NCBI GenBank assembly: GCA_963832895.1 | Contig: CAWHVQ010000002.1 | Coordinates: 346,478-410,477, forward strand | DNA: 64,000 nt | Reading direction: 5' to 3' | From: JAMXLO01 sp963832895 | Lineage (GTDB): Bacteria; Pseudomonadota; Alphaproteobacteria; Acetobacterales; Acetobacteraceae | In this document: one piece after another, positions 36,291 to 45,108 of the stretch | Layout: each line of letters starts with the position of its first letter | How positions within the stretch are numbered: position 1 is the stretch's first letter | Translations under genes and position numbers: made by a program | The notes under the pieces: model-generated | What the model was told of the DNA's origin: nothing | The model's input: the letters and a program-made list of their open reading frames with translations, nothing else | Databases searched by the model: none

Positions 36291-37421
36291 ATGAACGCAC
36301 GATACGAACCTGATCACGAACTCGAGGATCGTCTGTCGCGCCGCCTGCTGGATGTTTTCATTCGGGGAGGACTGGTGGTAGTGCTTGTGCTGCTGTGCTA
36401 CCTCATCTTCTCGCCGTTTCTGACGATGATGTTGTGGGCACTGATCCTGGCGATCACGATCTACCCTCTCCACCAGATGTTGGCCGCCCGGATCGGTGGT
36501 AAACAGGGGCTAGCCGCGGCTCTGATCGTTCTGCTCGCTGTCGGCGTGATCGTCACGCCGACCATCATGCTGGCCAGCGAGTTCGGCGATTCGGTCCAGA
36601 ACCTTATCAAGAATGTGCGCGACAACACGCTTCAGATTCCTGCGCCATCGGAAAAGATAGCCGCCTTGCCGGTCGTCGGCGAGAGGGTGCATGCCGTCTG
36701 GTCGCAGGCGCACAACGATCTGCCGGGACTGGTCCAGAGCATGCAGCCCAAGCTCGGCGAGCTGGCGACCAAAGCACTGGGTATCGTCGCTGCGCTGGGA
36801 GGCAGCTTGCTGATGTTCCTGTGTTCGTTCGTCGTCGCCGGCATCATCATGGCTTACGGCGAATCGGGCGGGCGGGTGATGCAGGAGATCTTCGAACGCA
36901 TCGCCGGCATCGCCCGTGGCGAGGAGCTTACCAGATTGTCCACCGCGACCGTCCGTGCTGTCGCTTCCGGGGTCATCGGCATCGCCTGTATCCAGGCGCT
37001 GATCATCGGCGTCTCGCTGATGATCGCCGGCGTCCCGTTCGCTGGCGTGCTGGCCGTAGTCGTCCTCGTCTTCGGCATTGCACAGTTACCGGCGCTGCTC
37101 GTCACGCTGCCGGTGATCGGCTGGATCTGGGCAAGCGGTGGATACGGCACCGGCCCGGCGGTCGCCTACACCATACTGCTGTTCGTCGGTGGCATGGCCG
37201 ACAACGTGCTGAAGCCGCTTATGCTCGCCCGCGGCGTCGATGCACCGATGCCGGTTATCCTGATCGGCGCGCTCGGCGGCATGGCCACCACCGGCATCCT
37301 CGGCATGTTCGTCGGCGCAACAGGTCTCGCGCTGGGCTACCAGATATTCATGCGTTGGGTACATGACAACCCGGAGCGGACGCGGCAACCCGCCGCGGGC
37401 GGTTCGCCCTCCACTAAGTGA
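36291..37421 (+). CDS. AI-2E family (PerM/UPF0118) permease
   Basis: The 376-aa inner-membrane protein has about seven or eight helices. The N-terminal pair is VVVLVLLCYLIFSPFLTMMLW and ALILAITIYPLHQMLAARIG. The long soluble loop is at residues ~90-160, and family motifs VGGMADNVLKPLMLARG and PVILIGALGGMATTGILGMF come near the end. Members export small molecules or ions. It opens a tight operon: the next gene starts 4 bp after its stop. Confidence 0.85.
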   Translation: MNARYEPDHELEDRLSRRLLDVFIRGGLVVVLVLLCYLIFSPFLTMMLWALILAITIYPLHQMLAARIGGKQGLAAALIVLLAVGVIVTPTIMLASEFGDSVQNLIKNVRDNTLQIPAPSEKIAALPVVGERVHAVWSQAHNDLPGLVQSMQPKLGELATKALGIVAALGGSLLMFLCSFVVAGIIMAYGESGGRVMQEIFERIAGIARGEELTRLSTATVRAVASGVIGIACIQALIIGVSLMIAGVPFAGVLAVVVLVFGIAQLPALLVTLPVIGWIWASGGYGTGPAVAYTILLFVGGMADNVLKPLMLARGVDAPMPVILIGALGGMATTGILGMFVGATGLALGYQIFMRWVHDNPERTRQPAAGGSPSTK

Positions 37422-37425
37422 GCCG

Positions 37426-39045
37426 ATGCGGCAACGTTTCACAGGCGCACCCGGAACACGCCTGTCCGCCCTTGCGGCCGCGCTGCTGTTCGGGGGCTGC
37501 GCCGCGGTTGGGCCGGACTTCAAGCGCCCCGAGGTGCCCTGGCTGGCCGGCTGGTCGAGCGGCTCGCTCAATTCGCTGACGGCCGAACAGCGCGGCATGC
37601 CGACAGCGCAAACCGAGGAGTGGTGGCGCAATTTTAATGACCCCGTGCTGGACCGCTTGGTTGCCGAGGCCCAGCGCGTCAATCCCGACGTGCGCACCGC
37701 GGGGATGCGCATCCTGGAGGCGCGCGCGCAGCTCAAGATTGCAGGCAGTCTGCTCTACCCGCAGCAGCAACAGGTGACCGGCAATATTCTCCGCGCCGGC
37801 GAGGTGCGGTCGTCCGGGCACGACGTCTCCCTCACGTCCGACAACGGCGGTTTCGGCATCGGGGAGGATGTGTCGTCCGGGCGGAACATCTCCCTCACGG
37901 CCTACAACGCCGGTTTAGGCGTCGGCTGGGAAATCGATTTCTGGGGCAAATTCCGGCGCAGCATCGAGGCTGCGGATGCCGGCTATTTTGCCAGCACCGC
38001 GCAGTATGACGATCTGCAGGTGCTGATGGCAGCGCAGGCCGCCAACTTCTACTGTGTGATCCGCACCATCGAACTGCGGCTGAAGATTGCCCATGAGAAC
38101 GCCGCGCTGCAGAAGCGTAGTCTGGAGATCACCGAGCGGCTGTTCAAACATGGCAACGAATCGGAACTGGACGTGCAACAGGCCAAGGCCCAGTACCTGG
38201 GAACCCTGTCCACCATTCCGCAACTCGAGGGCAGCCTTCGCCAGAACCAGAACGCACTCGGCGTGTTGCTCGCCCGGCCCCCGGGGCCGCTGCCCGAGAT
38301 CGTCGAAGGCAAGCACACGATCCCACAAGCTGAACTCGGGGTCATCGTCGACCTGCCGGCCGACCTGCTGCGTCGCCGCCCCGACGTCCGCGCAGCCGAG
38401 ATGCAATTGGCGGCGCAGTCGGCGCAGATCGGGGTGAAGAAGGCTGATTTCTATCCATCGATCGCATTGCTCGGCTCGCTCGGCCTGTCGGCCACCTCGC
38501 TCGAAGGATCGCCGCGGATCCTTTCCTGGGGCATCGGTCCCAATCTCGTCTGGAACGTCTTCGATCACGGCCGGTTGACCGGCGAGGTGCTGGTGCAGGA
38601 CGCACGCTTCCAGCAACTCTACGAGCAGTATCAGGCTGCGGTATTGAAGGCAGCGCGTGAGGTCGATGACGCAGCGGTGGGTTTTGCCACAACCAGCGCG
38701 CAGATCCCAATTCTGAAGGACGCCGTCAACGCCGCGCAGCGCTCGTTGGAGATCGCCAGCATTCAGTACCAGGAAGGCATATCCGACTTCCAGCGCGTCC
38801 TCGACACGCAACGCACCTTGTTCAGCCAGCAGGAGCTTCTTGTAAGCACCCTAAGCAACGTAACACTGAACCTGATCGCCCTGTACAAGGCGATGGGCGG
38901 CGGCTGGCAACAGGGCCGTGGCCGTCCTCTTGTGGACGACGCGGCCCGCGCAACCATGGGCGAGCGCAGCAACTGGCGGGAGATGCTTGCGGCGCCGCTG
39001 CCGCCGCCCGCCGCCGACCCTCATCTCATCATACAGAACAAGTAG
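37426..39045 (+). CDS. Outer-membrane efflux lipoprotein (NodT/OprM family)
   Basis: The 539-aa outer-membrane factor forms the exit duct of a tripartite pump. The lipobox is LLFGGCAAVGPDFKRP. Two OEP repeats follow, with ANFYCVIRTIELRLKIAHEN and DLPADLLRRRPDVRAAEMQL. The insert near residues 128-160 has a repeated VSSGHDVSLT-like motif. ATG 37426 is chosen over the longer open frame because the lipoprotein signal starts there. It pairs with the HlyD adaptor that begins 4 bp downstream. Confidence 0.9.
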   Translation: MRQRFTGAPGTRLSALAAALLFGGCAAVGPDFKRPEVPWLAGWSSGSLNSLTAEQRGMPTAQTEEWWRNFNDPVLDRLVAEAQRVNPDVRTAGMRILEARAQLKIAGSLLYPQQQQVTGNILRAGEVRSSGHDVSLTSDNGGFGIGEDVSSGRNISLTAYNAGLGVGWEIDFWGKFRRSIEAADAGYFASTAQYDDLQVLMAAQAANFYCVIRTIELRLKIAHENAALQKRSLEITERLFKHGNESELDVQQAKAQYLGTLSTIPQLEGSLRQNQNALGVLLARPPGPLPEIVEGKHTIPQAELGVIVDLPADLLRRRPDVRAAEMQLAAQSAQIGVKKADFYPSIALLGSLGLSATSLEGSPRILSWGIGPNLVWNVFDHGRLTGEVLVQDARFQQLYEQYQAAVLKAAREVDDAAVGFATTSAQIPILKDAVNAAQRSLEIASIQYQEGISDFQRVLDTQRTLFSQQELLVSTLSNVTLNLIALYKAMGGGWQQGRGRPLVDDAARATMGERSNWREMLAAPLPPPAADPHLIIQNK

Positions 39046-39049
39046 AGCC

Positions 39050-40186
39050 ATGGATCAGGAATTAGCCGGGCAGGACCAGCCAGCCCTCGGCGTTGATCCG
39101 GTCACGCCGAAGCCTGGGAAGGGAACCCGGATCGGTGCGACCATCGTACTGGCGCTGATCTTTGGCAGCTTGCTCTGGTATTTTGCTGCCGACCGTCTGA
39201 CCCCGCACAGCTCACAGGCCCGGGTGCAGGCCTTTGTCGTGCCGGTGGCAGCGGAGGTCGCGGGCAAGGTGCTGGTGGTGCACGTCAGGAACAACGATGA
39301 TGTCCAGCGCGGGCAGCCGCTGTTCGATATCGACCCCAGCCAGTACCAGATCGCATTGCAGCGCAGTCGCGCTGACTACGAATCCGTGCGCCACTCAGTC
39401 AACGCCTCCGCGGCCACGGTGGAAGCAGCGCGCGCCTCTTTGCAGGCAGCAAAGGCCAATAACGTAAAGGCCGACAAGGATGCGACGCGTCAGGAAGCGT
39501 TATACGGCGAGGATCGTGGCGCCATCTCGGTACGCCGGTTGGAGATCGCGCAGGCCACTCGGATCGAGGCGCTTAGCAAGGAGCAGGCCGCCGAGGCCGA
39601 CTTGCGCAAGGCCCAGGAAGCCGCCGGCGACGCCGGTGACGACAATGCCCAGTTGCGCAGCGCGCGTTCGGCGGTCGAGAAGGCGGAGCTGGATCTGGCG
39701 CGCACCAAGGTGGTCGCCCCCGGCAGCGGTCTGGTGACCGACCTGCGCACCGACGTCGGCCATTTTGCCCAGCCCGGTGCACCGGCAATGACCCTGATCG
39801 CTATCCATGACCTGTGGATCAACGCTGATATGACCGAGAACAACCTTGGCAACATCGACCCCGGCGACAGAGTGGCGATCGTCCTCGACGTGCTGCCCGG
39901 GGAAGTACTGAAGGGTCGGGTACGCAGCGTTGGCTACGGCGTCAGCTCCGGCCAGGAGGCGCCGCCGGGAACACTTCCGACGATCGAGAACAGCCGCGAC
40001 TGGCTTCGCCAGGCGCAGCGCTTTCCGGTGGCGATCGAGTTCGACTCCTCCGACGCCGAACGCCTGCGCAAAGTCCGCATCGGTGGCCAGGCCGAGGTGA
40101 TGGTGTTCACCGGCGATAACTTCGTGATGAACATGCTTGGCGCCGTCTACATCCGCCTGAAGAGCTGGCTTACCTACCTCTATTGA
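39050..40186 (+). CDS. HlyD-family membrane-fusion adaptor
   Basis: The 378-aa periplasmic adaptor is EmrA/AaeA-like. One N-terminal anchor (IGATIVLALIFGSLLWYF) precedes the lipoyl half (VQAFVVPVAAEVAGKVLVVH) and a coiled-coil of ~100 residues (YESVRHSVNASAATVEAARA). A beta-barrel domain (DLWINADMTENNLGNIDPGD) completes it. It would bridge the DUF2955 inner-membrane protein to the outer-membrane factor. The stop abuts the next ATG. Confidence 0.9.
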   Translation: MDQELAGQDQPALGVDPVTPKPGKGTRIGATIVLALIFGSLLWYFAADRLTPHSSQARVQAFVVPVAAEVAGKVLVVHVRNNDDVQRGQPLFDIDPSQYQIALQRSRADYESVRHSVNASAATVEAARASLQAAKANNVKADKDATRQEALYGEDRGAISVRRLEIAQATRIEALSKEQAAEADLRKAQEAAGDAGDDNAQLRSARSAVEKAELDLARTKVVAPGSGLVTDLRTDVGHFAQPGAPAMTLIAIHDLWINADMTENNLGNIDPGDRVAIVLDVLPGEVLKGRVRSVGYGVSSGQEAPPGTLPTIENSRDWLRQAQRFPVAIEFDSSDAERLRKVRIGGQAEVMVFTGDNFVMNMLGAVYIRLKSWLTYLY

Positions 40187-41224
40187 ATGCTGACGATGCA
40201 CCGTGCAGACAAAGCTGTATTGCGACTAACTCTCGGCCTTGGACTGGCCGTCCTGGTCGCATACGGCTTTGCATTATCGCTTCCCTTTGTCGTCTGCCTG
40301 ATGTCAATCCTCGTGCTTTGCAAACCGGGGCCGCCGCTGCCACCTGCAAAGGGCTTGGTCTTCGCGGTGATCTTCGCGACATTGGTTGCGTCCGGCGTGT
40401 TGATGGTTCCTATCCTGGAACATTATGCCTGGAGCGGCGTCCTTCTCACCGGGGCAATACTTTACGGCGTATTTTTTGTGGGCCTGGCCAGCGCTAATCC
40501 GCTCACGATGGTGCTGGTTATTGCATTTGCGCTGATGCCGGTAGTCGGCATCGCCGATCAGGCGATCGTGGGCAGGCTGAGCATGACGCTCGCCATGGGC
40601 ATTCTCATCGGGGCCTTGGTCAGCAGCGCTTCAAGCGCCTTGTTCCCCGATCCGCCAACCCGCGTCACAAATCGTCCAGCCGCAGCTCCCGCCAGTCATG
40701 AGTTCGTCCGCTGGATTGCCCTGCGGGCAACGGTGATCGTCATGCCGGTCTTTGTACTGGCACTCACCAACCCATCGTTCTATGTTGCGGCAATTATGAA
40801 GACAGTGGCATTAAGTCAGCAGGCTGGGGACGTCGATGCCCGCTCTGCTGGCGGCGAACTGGTTGGATCGACCCTGATGGGTGCGCTCATTGCAGCTGTC
40901 GCGTGGCTCGGCTTGTCGCTCCATCCCAGCCTGTGGATGCTGACGTTGTGGATGATGAGCGCCGCGCTGTGGGCTGGCAGCGGTATCTTCGGTACGCGAT
41001 CAACCTCATTCCGACCATCATTCTGGAGCAACGCACTGATCACGATGTTGATCCTGCTCGGTCCAGCGATCGAGGATAGCGCAAGCGGCAAGAGTGTCTT
41101 CGAAGCGTCGGCAGTTCGCACCGGACTCTTCGTTGCCGTCGCACTCTATGCATGGGGAACGGTCTGGGTACTCGAGCGCTGGCGCAATTCGAGACGACCC
41201 GGGCTGTGTTCCGAGCATGCATAA
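40187..41224 (+). CDS. DUF2955 / FUSC-like inner-membrane transporter
   Basis: The 345-aa protein has about nine or ten hydrophobic segments in two clusters around a short loop (SSALFPDPPTRVTNRPAA). Position after a HlyD adaptor is typical for DUF2955, thought to be the inner-membrane part of a pump for aromatic acids or lipophilic compounds. Distinctive parts are VVCLMSILVLCKPGPPLPPA and LILLGPAIEDSASGKSVFE. Substrate unknown. Confidence 0.8.
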   Translation: MLTMHRADKAVLRLTLGLGLAVLVAYGFALSLPFVVCLMSILVLCKPGPPLPPAKGLVFAVIFATLVASGVLMVPILEHYAWSGVLLTGAILYGVFFVGLASANPLTMVLVIAFALMPVVGIADQAIVGRLSMTLAMGILIGALVSSASSALFPDPPTRVTNRPAAAPASHEFVRWIALRATVIVMPVFVLALTNPSFYVAAIMKTVALSQQAGDVDARSAGGELVGSTLMGALIAAVAWLGLSLHPSLWMLTLWMMSAALWAGSGIFGTRSTSFRPSFWSNALITMLILLGPAIEDSASGKSVFEASAVRTGLFVAVALYAWGTVWVLERWRNSRRPGLCSEHA

Positions 41225-41237
41225 TTGAAGAAGACAC

Positions 41238-41717
41238 ATGATACTCGCTAACCTCATGGTCGGCTTTGCCGCAATGTTGGTGTGCCTTATCGTGCAAGCC
41301 GCGGTCGCGTTCTGGAGCGTGCGCTATTACGTACGACAATCATCTAACGCGGCAGCACCGCATAGATTTATTGTGCGAATCCGGCCGCTCCTCATCTCCA
41401 TGCTGGCCATGTTGGCTGGAAACTTCATTCAGATCACCGTATGGGGAATCCTTTTCCTATTGCTGGGAGAATTAGACGAGCTCTACGAGGCCATCTACCA
41501 CTCGGCCGTCAATTTCGCCTCGCTCGGGTACGGCGACTTCGTGATGAGCAAGAACCGAAAGCTGCTCGGCCCGCTCGAAGCCGTCAATGGTGTAATTATG
41601 CTGGGCATGACCTCGGCTGCGCTGATGGTAATACTCCAGCAGGTCATCAAGGATCAGCGAGACGAGATCATAGACTCAGCACGCCGAGGTATCGGTAGCG
41701 ATGGTGCCTCCCGCTAA
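41238..41717 (+). CDS. Small two-helix potassium-channel-like protein
   Basis: The 159-aa protein has an N-terminal membrane helix, then a pore module: helix (MLAMLAGNFIQITVWGILFL), pore loop with filter SLGYGDFVMS, and a second helix (EAVNGVIMLGMTSAALMVIL). The filter sequence GYGD fits K+ selectivity. It follows DUF2955 by 13 bp and may belong to the same operon, or be an independent ion leak. The C-terminal ~25 residues are charged and cytosolic. Confidence 0.75.
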   Translation: MILANLMVGFAAMLVCLIVQAAVAFWSVRYYVRQSSNAAAPHRFIVRIRPLLISMLAMLAGNFIQITVWGILFLLLGELDELYEAIYHSAVNFASLGYGDFVMSKNRKLLGPLEAVNGVIMLGMTSAALMVILQQVIKDQRDEIIDSARRGIGSDGASR

Positions 41718-41900
41718 ACCAAATGTTCACCGGAGATAGGGGGCGGCTTACGAGGGTTGCGCCGGACTGGGCGGTGCCGAGCGCATGCATAGGAGTCAGA
41801 CAGCGCCTGAGGCGCACCACTATAATGAAAATGTGGCGGCGCGGGCCGGTTGTCCGAACTTATCAACGGGTGATCGTGATGAGGCTGAACCCTCCGGCGG

Positions 41901-42470
41901 CTAGCGACCGCGAATAGGAGTTTGGTCGGCGCTGCATCGAGGCAGGAAGGACTTTGGATCGGCATTGTGGTCCTCCAGGTATTCGTTGATGGCATCAACC
42001 AGTTCGGGGACGCTCTTGAACACGCTGCAGCGGATGCGGTCCTCGGTGATAATGCCGAAGATGCGCTCGACCTGGTTGAGCCATGAGGCAGAGGTCGGGG
42101 TGAAACGCATGTGGAACCGCGGATGCCGGGCCCCAGGCGTGCTTGTGGGTGGCGTAGTTGTCTGTAATCAGATGCACATCGAGGTGCCTCGGCGTCTCGG
42201 CATCGATCCGGCGCAGGAACCTTAGCCACTCTTGGTAGCGCTGTCGCGACATGCACTGGCCAATCACCTTGCCGGTGGTCACGTGGAGTGCCGCGAACAG
42301 CGTGGTGATGCCATGGCGTTTGTAATCATGCGTCATGGTGCGTCGGCGGCCATGAGCGGCAGGCTCGGGCTGCGTGCGATTGAGCGCCTGACTTACATGG
42401 GGTGGTCCCTCGTCAAGCGTTATCTGAGCGCCATGGTGATGTTCCTGGGTAAGCGTTGTGGGGTTCCCAC
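41901..42470 (-). pseudogene. IS630-family transposase remnant, frameshifted
   Basis: It covers the DDE half of the enzyme: MTHDYKRHGITTLFAALHVT, HLDVHLITDNYATHKHA, and after a frame change near 42120 MRFTPTSASWLNQVERIFGI and VDAINEYLEDHNADPKSF. The HTH half is missing. It ends against the IS66 fragment at 42.5 kb. Confidence 0.85.
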
Positions 42471-42507
42471 ATAGCGGTGACGGCAGCAGGTATGCTGCGT
42501 TTGGCTG

Positions 42508-43137
42508 ATGGAGACGGACCCGATCGCGGCCGAGGTGGTTTCGGCGACAGCGAGCGCTCATACGAGCAGTCATAAGAGCGCAGCGATGTCGCGGATGGAT
42601 TTGATCCCGCGCGGGGAACGGCGGCGGCGCTGGACAATTGAACAGAAGCAGATGATCGCGGCCGAGAGCATGGCGCCGGAGGCCTCTCCAACGGACGTGG
42701 CGCGCCGGCACGGCATCGGCACCGGTCAACTCTACAACTGGCGACGAGCACTGATGGCGGCACAGCCTCGAGCGGTTGGTCGCTTTGCCCAGGTAGAGTT
42801 GGCGCCTCAACCGACAGCCCTCACTGACACTGGGACGACACCCTCGGTACCGACCTGTGGCTTGGCCGGCGGCGCGACATCGGGAACCGCCGGCCTGATC
42901 GAGATTGTTCTGCGCGATGGCACGACGGTGCGGGTGGACGCACTTGCGCTGCGTGCTGGCGGCGCTGCGTGGATGATCGCCCTTCCGTCGGGTGTCCCGG
43001 TGTGGCTTGCCTGCGGCCACACTGATATGCGCAAGGGCATGGATGGACTGGCGATGCTGGCCCAGCACGTGCTGAACGAAGATCCGTTCATATGTGTCGG
43101 ACGTGATTATGTGGCGGCGTCGCCGGGTGGTGCGTGA
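42508..43137 (+). CDS. IS66 tnpA fused to a truncated tnpB
   Basis: The N-terminal ~100 residues are IS66 OrfA (RRRWTIEQKQMIAAESMAPE, a Tnp_IS66 helix-turn-helix with GIGTGQLYNWRRALM). The frame then continues into OrfB (LPSGVPVWLACGHTDMRKGM then DGLAMLAQHVLNEDPF). At DPF (43089) tnpB is cut by the RIT element; the final 15 codons are RIT sequence. Fusion of tnpA to tnpB in one frame is unusual; normally they are separate, coupled genes. Confidence 0.85.
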   Translation: METDPIAAEVVSATASAHTSSHKSAAMSRMDLIPRGERRRRWTIEQKQMIAAESMAPEASPTDVARRHGIGTGQLYNWRRALMAAQPRAVGRFAQVELAPQPTALTDTGTTPSVPTCGLAGGATSGTAGLIEIVLRDGTTVRVDALALRAGGAAWMIALPSGVPVWLACGHTDMRKGMDGLAMLAQHVLNEDPFICVGRDYVAASPGGA

Positions 43138-43174
43138 ATTTGCGGCTACGGGTGGGCTGAGCCGCCACATAATT
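43090..43174 (+). repeat. RIT-1 left inverted end
   Basis: It pairs with 46400-46484 in reverse complement at nearly all positions. It contains ATTATGTGGCGGC near its start and GCCGCCACATAAT near its end, two arms likely bound by the recombinases. The last bases overlap the 3' end of the ritC gene. Confidence 0.88.
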
Positions 43175-44186
43175 AGATGCTCTCCAGGAGGTGCAGCACC
43201 GCGTCTTTTGGCTTGAACCGGGCAGGTAGCTTGCCGGAGACTCCGGCCATGTCGAGGCCGCGGCGCATCATCTCGACGTCGGCTGCAGCGTAGCGATGTG
43301 TGGTTGCGACTTGCGAATGCCCGAGCCAGGCTTGGATGGTCAGAAGATCCACTCCAGACTGCAGCAACGTCATCGCGAGCGTGTGTCGCAGGACATGGGG
43401 TGATACAGATTTGCGTGCCAGTTCAGGCCTACTTACGGTGGCAGTCGCGACAGCTCGCCGCACGATGTGCGTCGCTCCGAAACGCGTCAGGCGCTCGCCA
43501 TGCGTGCCGACGAAGAGCGGACGTTGCTCTTCGGCCTCGAGGCCGCGCTCGCGCATCAATGCTTTCAGCGCTCCGACGAGATCACTTGGTAGCGGCACGA
43601 TCCGCTCTTTGCGGCCTTTGCCGCGCAAGAGCACCTGCGGTCGCGCGCGATCGAGGCAAAGATCGCGTGCGTCAACCCCGAGCGCCTCGGAGACGCGGGC
43701 GCCGGTTCGTCCGAGGAACAGGAGCAACGTCCGATCCCGACGGCCACGACGTGTTTGCACGTCCGGCGCGTCGATGAGGGCGTCAAATTCGTGTCGAACG
43801 AGGTGGTGTGTGACCTCGGTGTGTGACTTCTTGATAGGAATGGCGAGAACGCGTTGCGCGATGCCGAGCGACGTCGGGTCATTTGCGGCCACGTGGTGGA
43901 AGAACGACCGGATCGCCGACAGACGAGCGTTGCGCGTCTGGACTGTGTTCTTCCGCGTCTTCTCAAGCTCGTCCAGGAAGGCGAGAACGATGTCGCGGTC
44001 GAGATGCTCGACGGCCAATTCACAAGGTTTACGCGCGGCTTGATCGGCGGCGAACAGGATCAGCATGCGCAAGGCGTCGCGGTAGCTGGCAATCGTCGAG
44101 ACGCTCGCGTTGCGTTGCTTGACGAGCCTGCTGCGAAAGAAGGACTCAGCAGCGGCGGAAGGGAAGAGTGCGCGTTCATGCCGCAC
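43173..44186 (-). CDS. ritC: RIT-1 tyrosine recombinase C
   Basis: The ~337-aa phage-integrase-family protein has an N-terminal SAM-like domain (SYRDALRMLILFAADQAARK). The catalytic domain has Arg in TGARVSEALG, HxxR in SPHVLRHTLAMTL, then WLGHSQVATTHRY with the nucleophile Tyr. I chose GTG 44186, which overlaps the end of ritB by 11 bp; the frame is open to 44375. All active residues are present. Confidence 0.85.
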   Translation of the reverse strand: MRHERALFPSAAAESFFRSRLVKQRNASVSTIASYRDALRMLILFAADQAARKPCELAVEHLDRDIVLAFLDELEKTRKNTVQTRNARLSAIRSFFHHVAANDPTSLGIAQRVLAIPIKKSHTEVTHHLVRHEFDALIDAPDVQTRRGRRDRTLLLFLGRTGARVSEALGVDARDLCLDRARPQVLLRGKGRKERIVPLPSDLVGALKALMRERGLEAEEQRPLFVGTHGERLTRFGATHIVRRAVATATVSRPELARKSVSPHVLRHTLAMTLLQSGVDLLTIQAWLGHSQVATTHRYAAADVEMMRRGLDMAGVSGKLPARFKPKDAVLHLLESI

Positions 44187-45108
44187 CTCTGCCGCTGGCT
44201 GCGCGATCGGCTGCCATGCCCAGTAGTTCCGCTGTGCCGGTAATGTAATAGGCGGTATCGGTGTAGCGGGCGTGACCGAGATAGGTCGCCAGTAAGGGTA
44301 GCAAGGCTTGCACGTCGGCTTTTTCCTGGTGCCAGACGGCGAGGCGCGTGACGGCAAACCGATGCCGAAGATCATGTGGCCTCAAGCTTTTGTCGCCGCT
44401 AAGGCCGGCAAGCTCGCAGGCCGCGTCGAATGCTGCGTACAGCCCCGGTGCCGACAATCGGTTGCCACGCGAGCTCAGAAAGAATGCCGAATCCTTCGGC
44501 GCCGGGAAGACCGCGTTGCGATGTCGGTCATAGTTGCGCAGTACCGTGAGCGTCGTGGGATGAATCGGGACCAGGCGATCCTTGCGGAACTTCGTCTTCC
44601 GGATGTGCAGAACGCCGCCGATGAGGTCGACATCGGCGCGATCGAGACGAAGCGCCTCGCCTGATCGCAGGCCTGTGCTGGCCAACAATCCGACCAGCGC
44701 CGTCAACACCGTAGCTCGCTCGGGATAGTCCGGCGAAACACGGCAGCACGCCGACATCAGCGATCTGAGTTCATCATCGGTCAATATGCGTGGCGGCGGG
44801 ATGGCGCGACTTCTGGGTAATGCGCGCGGATCGAGTGCCTCGGTCCGTGGGTCGTATATCGCGAGATACTCGCAGAAGCGGCGAACGACCCCGTGCCGAA
44901 TGGCGCGACCGTTAGCAGTGCCTTCCCACGAAAACACGAAATTGAGCGCCATGTCCCGCGTGAGGGGACCATCGAGTTGCTCGACCTTGGCGTACTGGAC
45001 CAACGCTCGCAGCGTCGCGGCCTGCTTCCGAAACGCGTAGCCGAGAGACCGACGCAGCGTGACGTAGTCTTCTACCTTGATGGCCAGTGTCCTCGCGAAG
45101 CTGCTCAT
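44176..45108 (-). CDS. ritB: RIT-1 tyrosine recombinase B
   Basis: The 310-aa protein is the middle recombinase. Active-site set: Arg in TGLRSGEALRL, Lys in RKTKFRKDRL, HxxR in RPHDLRHRFAV, then YLGHARYTDTAYY. The N-terminal core-binding region begins FARTLAIKVEDYVTLRRSLG. The start overlaps the ritA stop in ATGA, so translation is coupled. Confidence 0.88.
   Translation of the reverse strand: MSSFARTLAIKVEDYVTLRRSLGYAFRKQAATLRALVQYAKVEQLDGPLTRDMALNFVFSWEGTANGRAIRHGVVRRFCEYLAIYDPRTEALDPRALPRSRAIPPPRILTDDELRSLMSACCRVSPDYPERATVLTALVGLLASTGLRSGEALRLDRADVDLIGGVLHIRKTKFRKDRLVPIHPTTLTVLRNYDRHRNAVFPAPKDSAFFLSSRGNRLSAPGLYAAFDAACELAGLSGDKSLRPHDLRHRFAVTRLAVWHQEKADVQALLPLLATYLGHARYTDTAYYITGTAELLGMAADRAASGRGAA

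Noticed and set aside
42475..43170. Extension of the IS630 - strand frame up to 43170
   Set aside because: The sequence is IS66 tnpA/tnpB and RIT end on the + strand; only 41901-42470 matches IS630.
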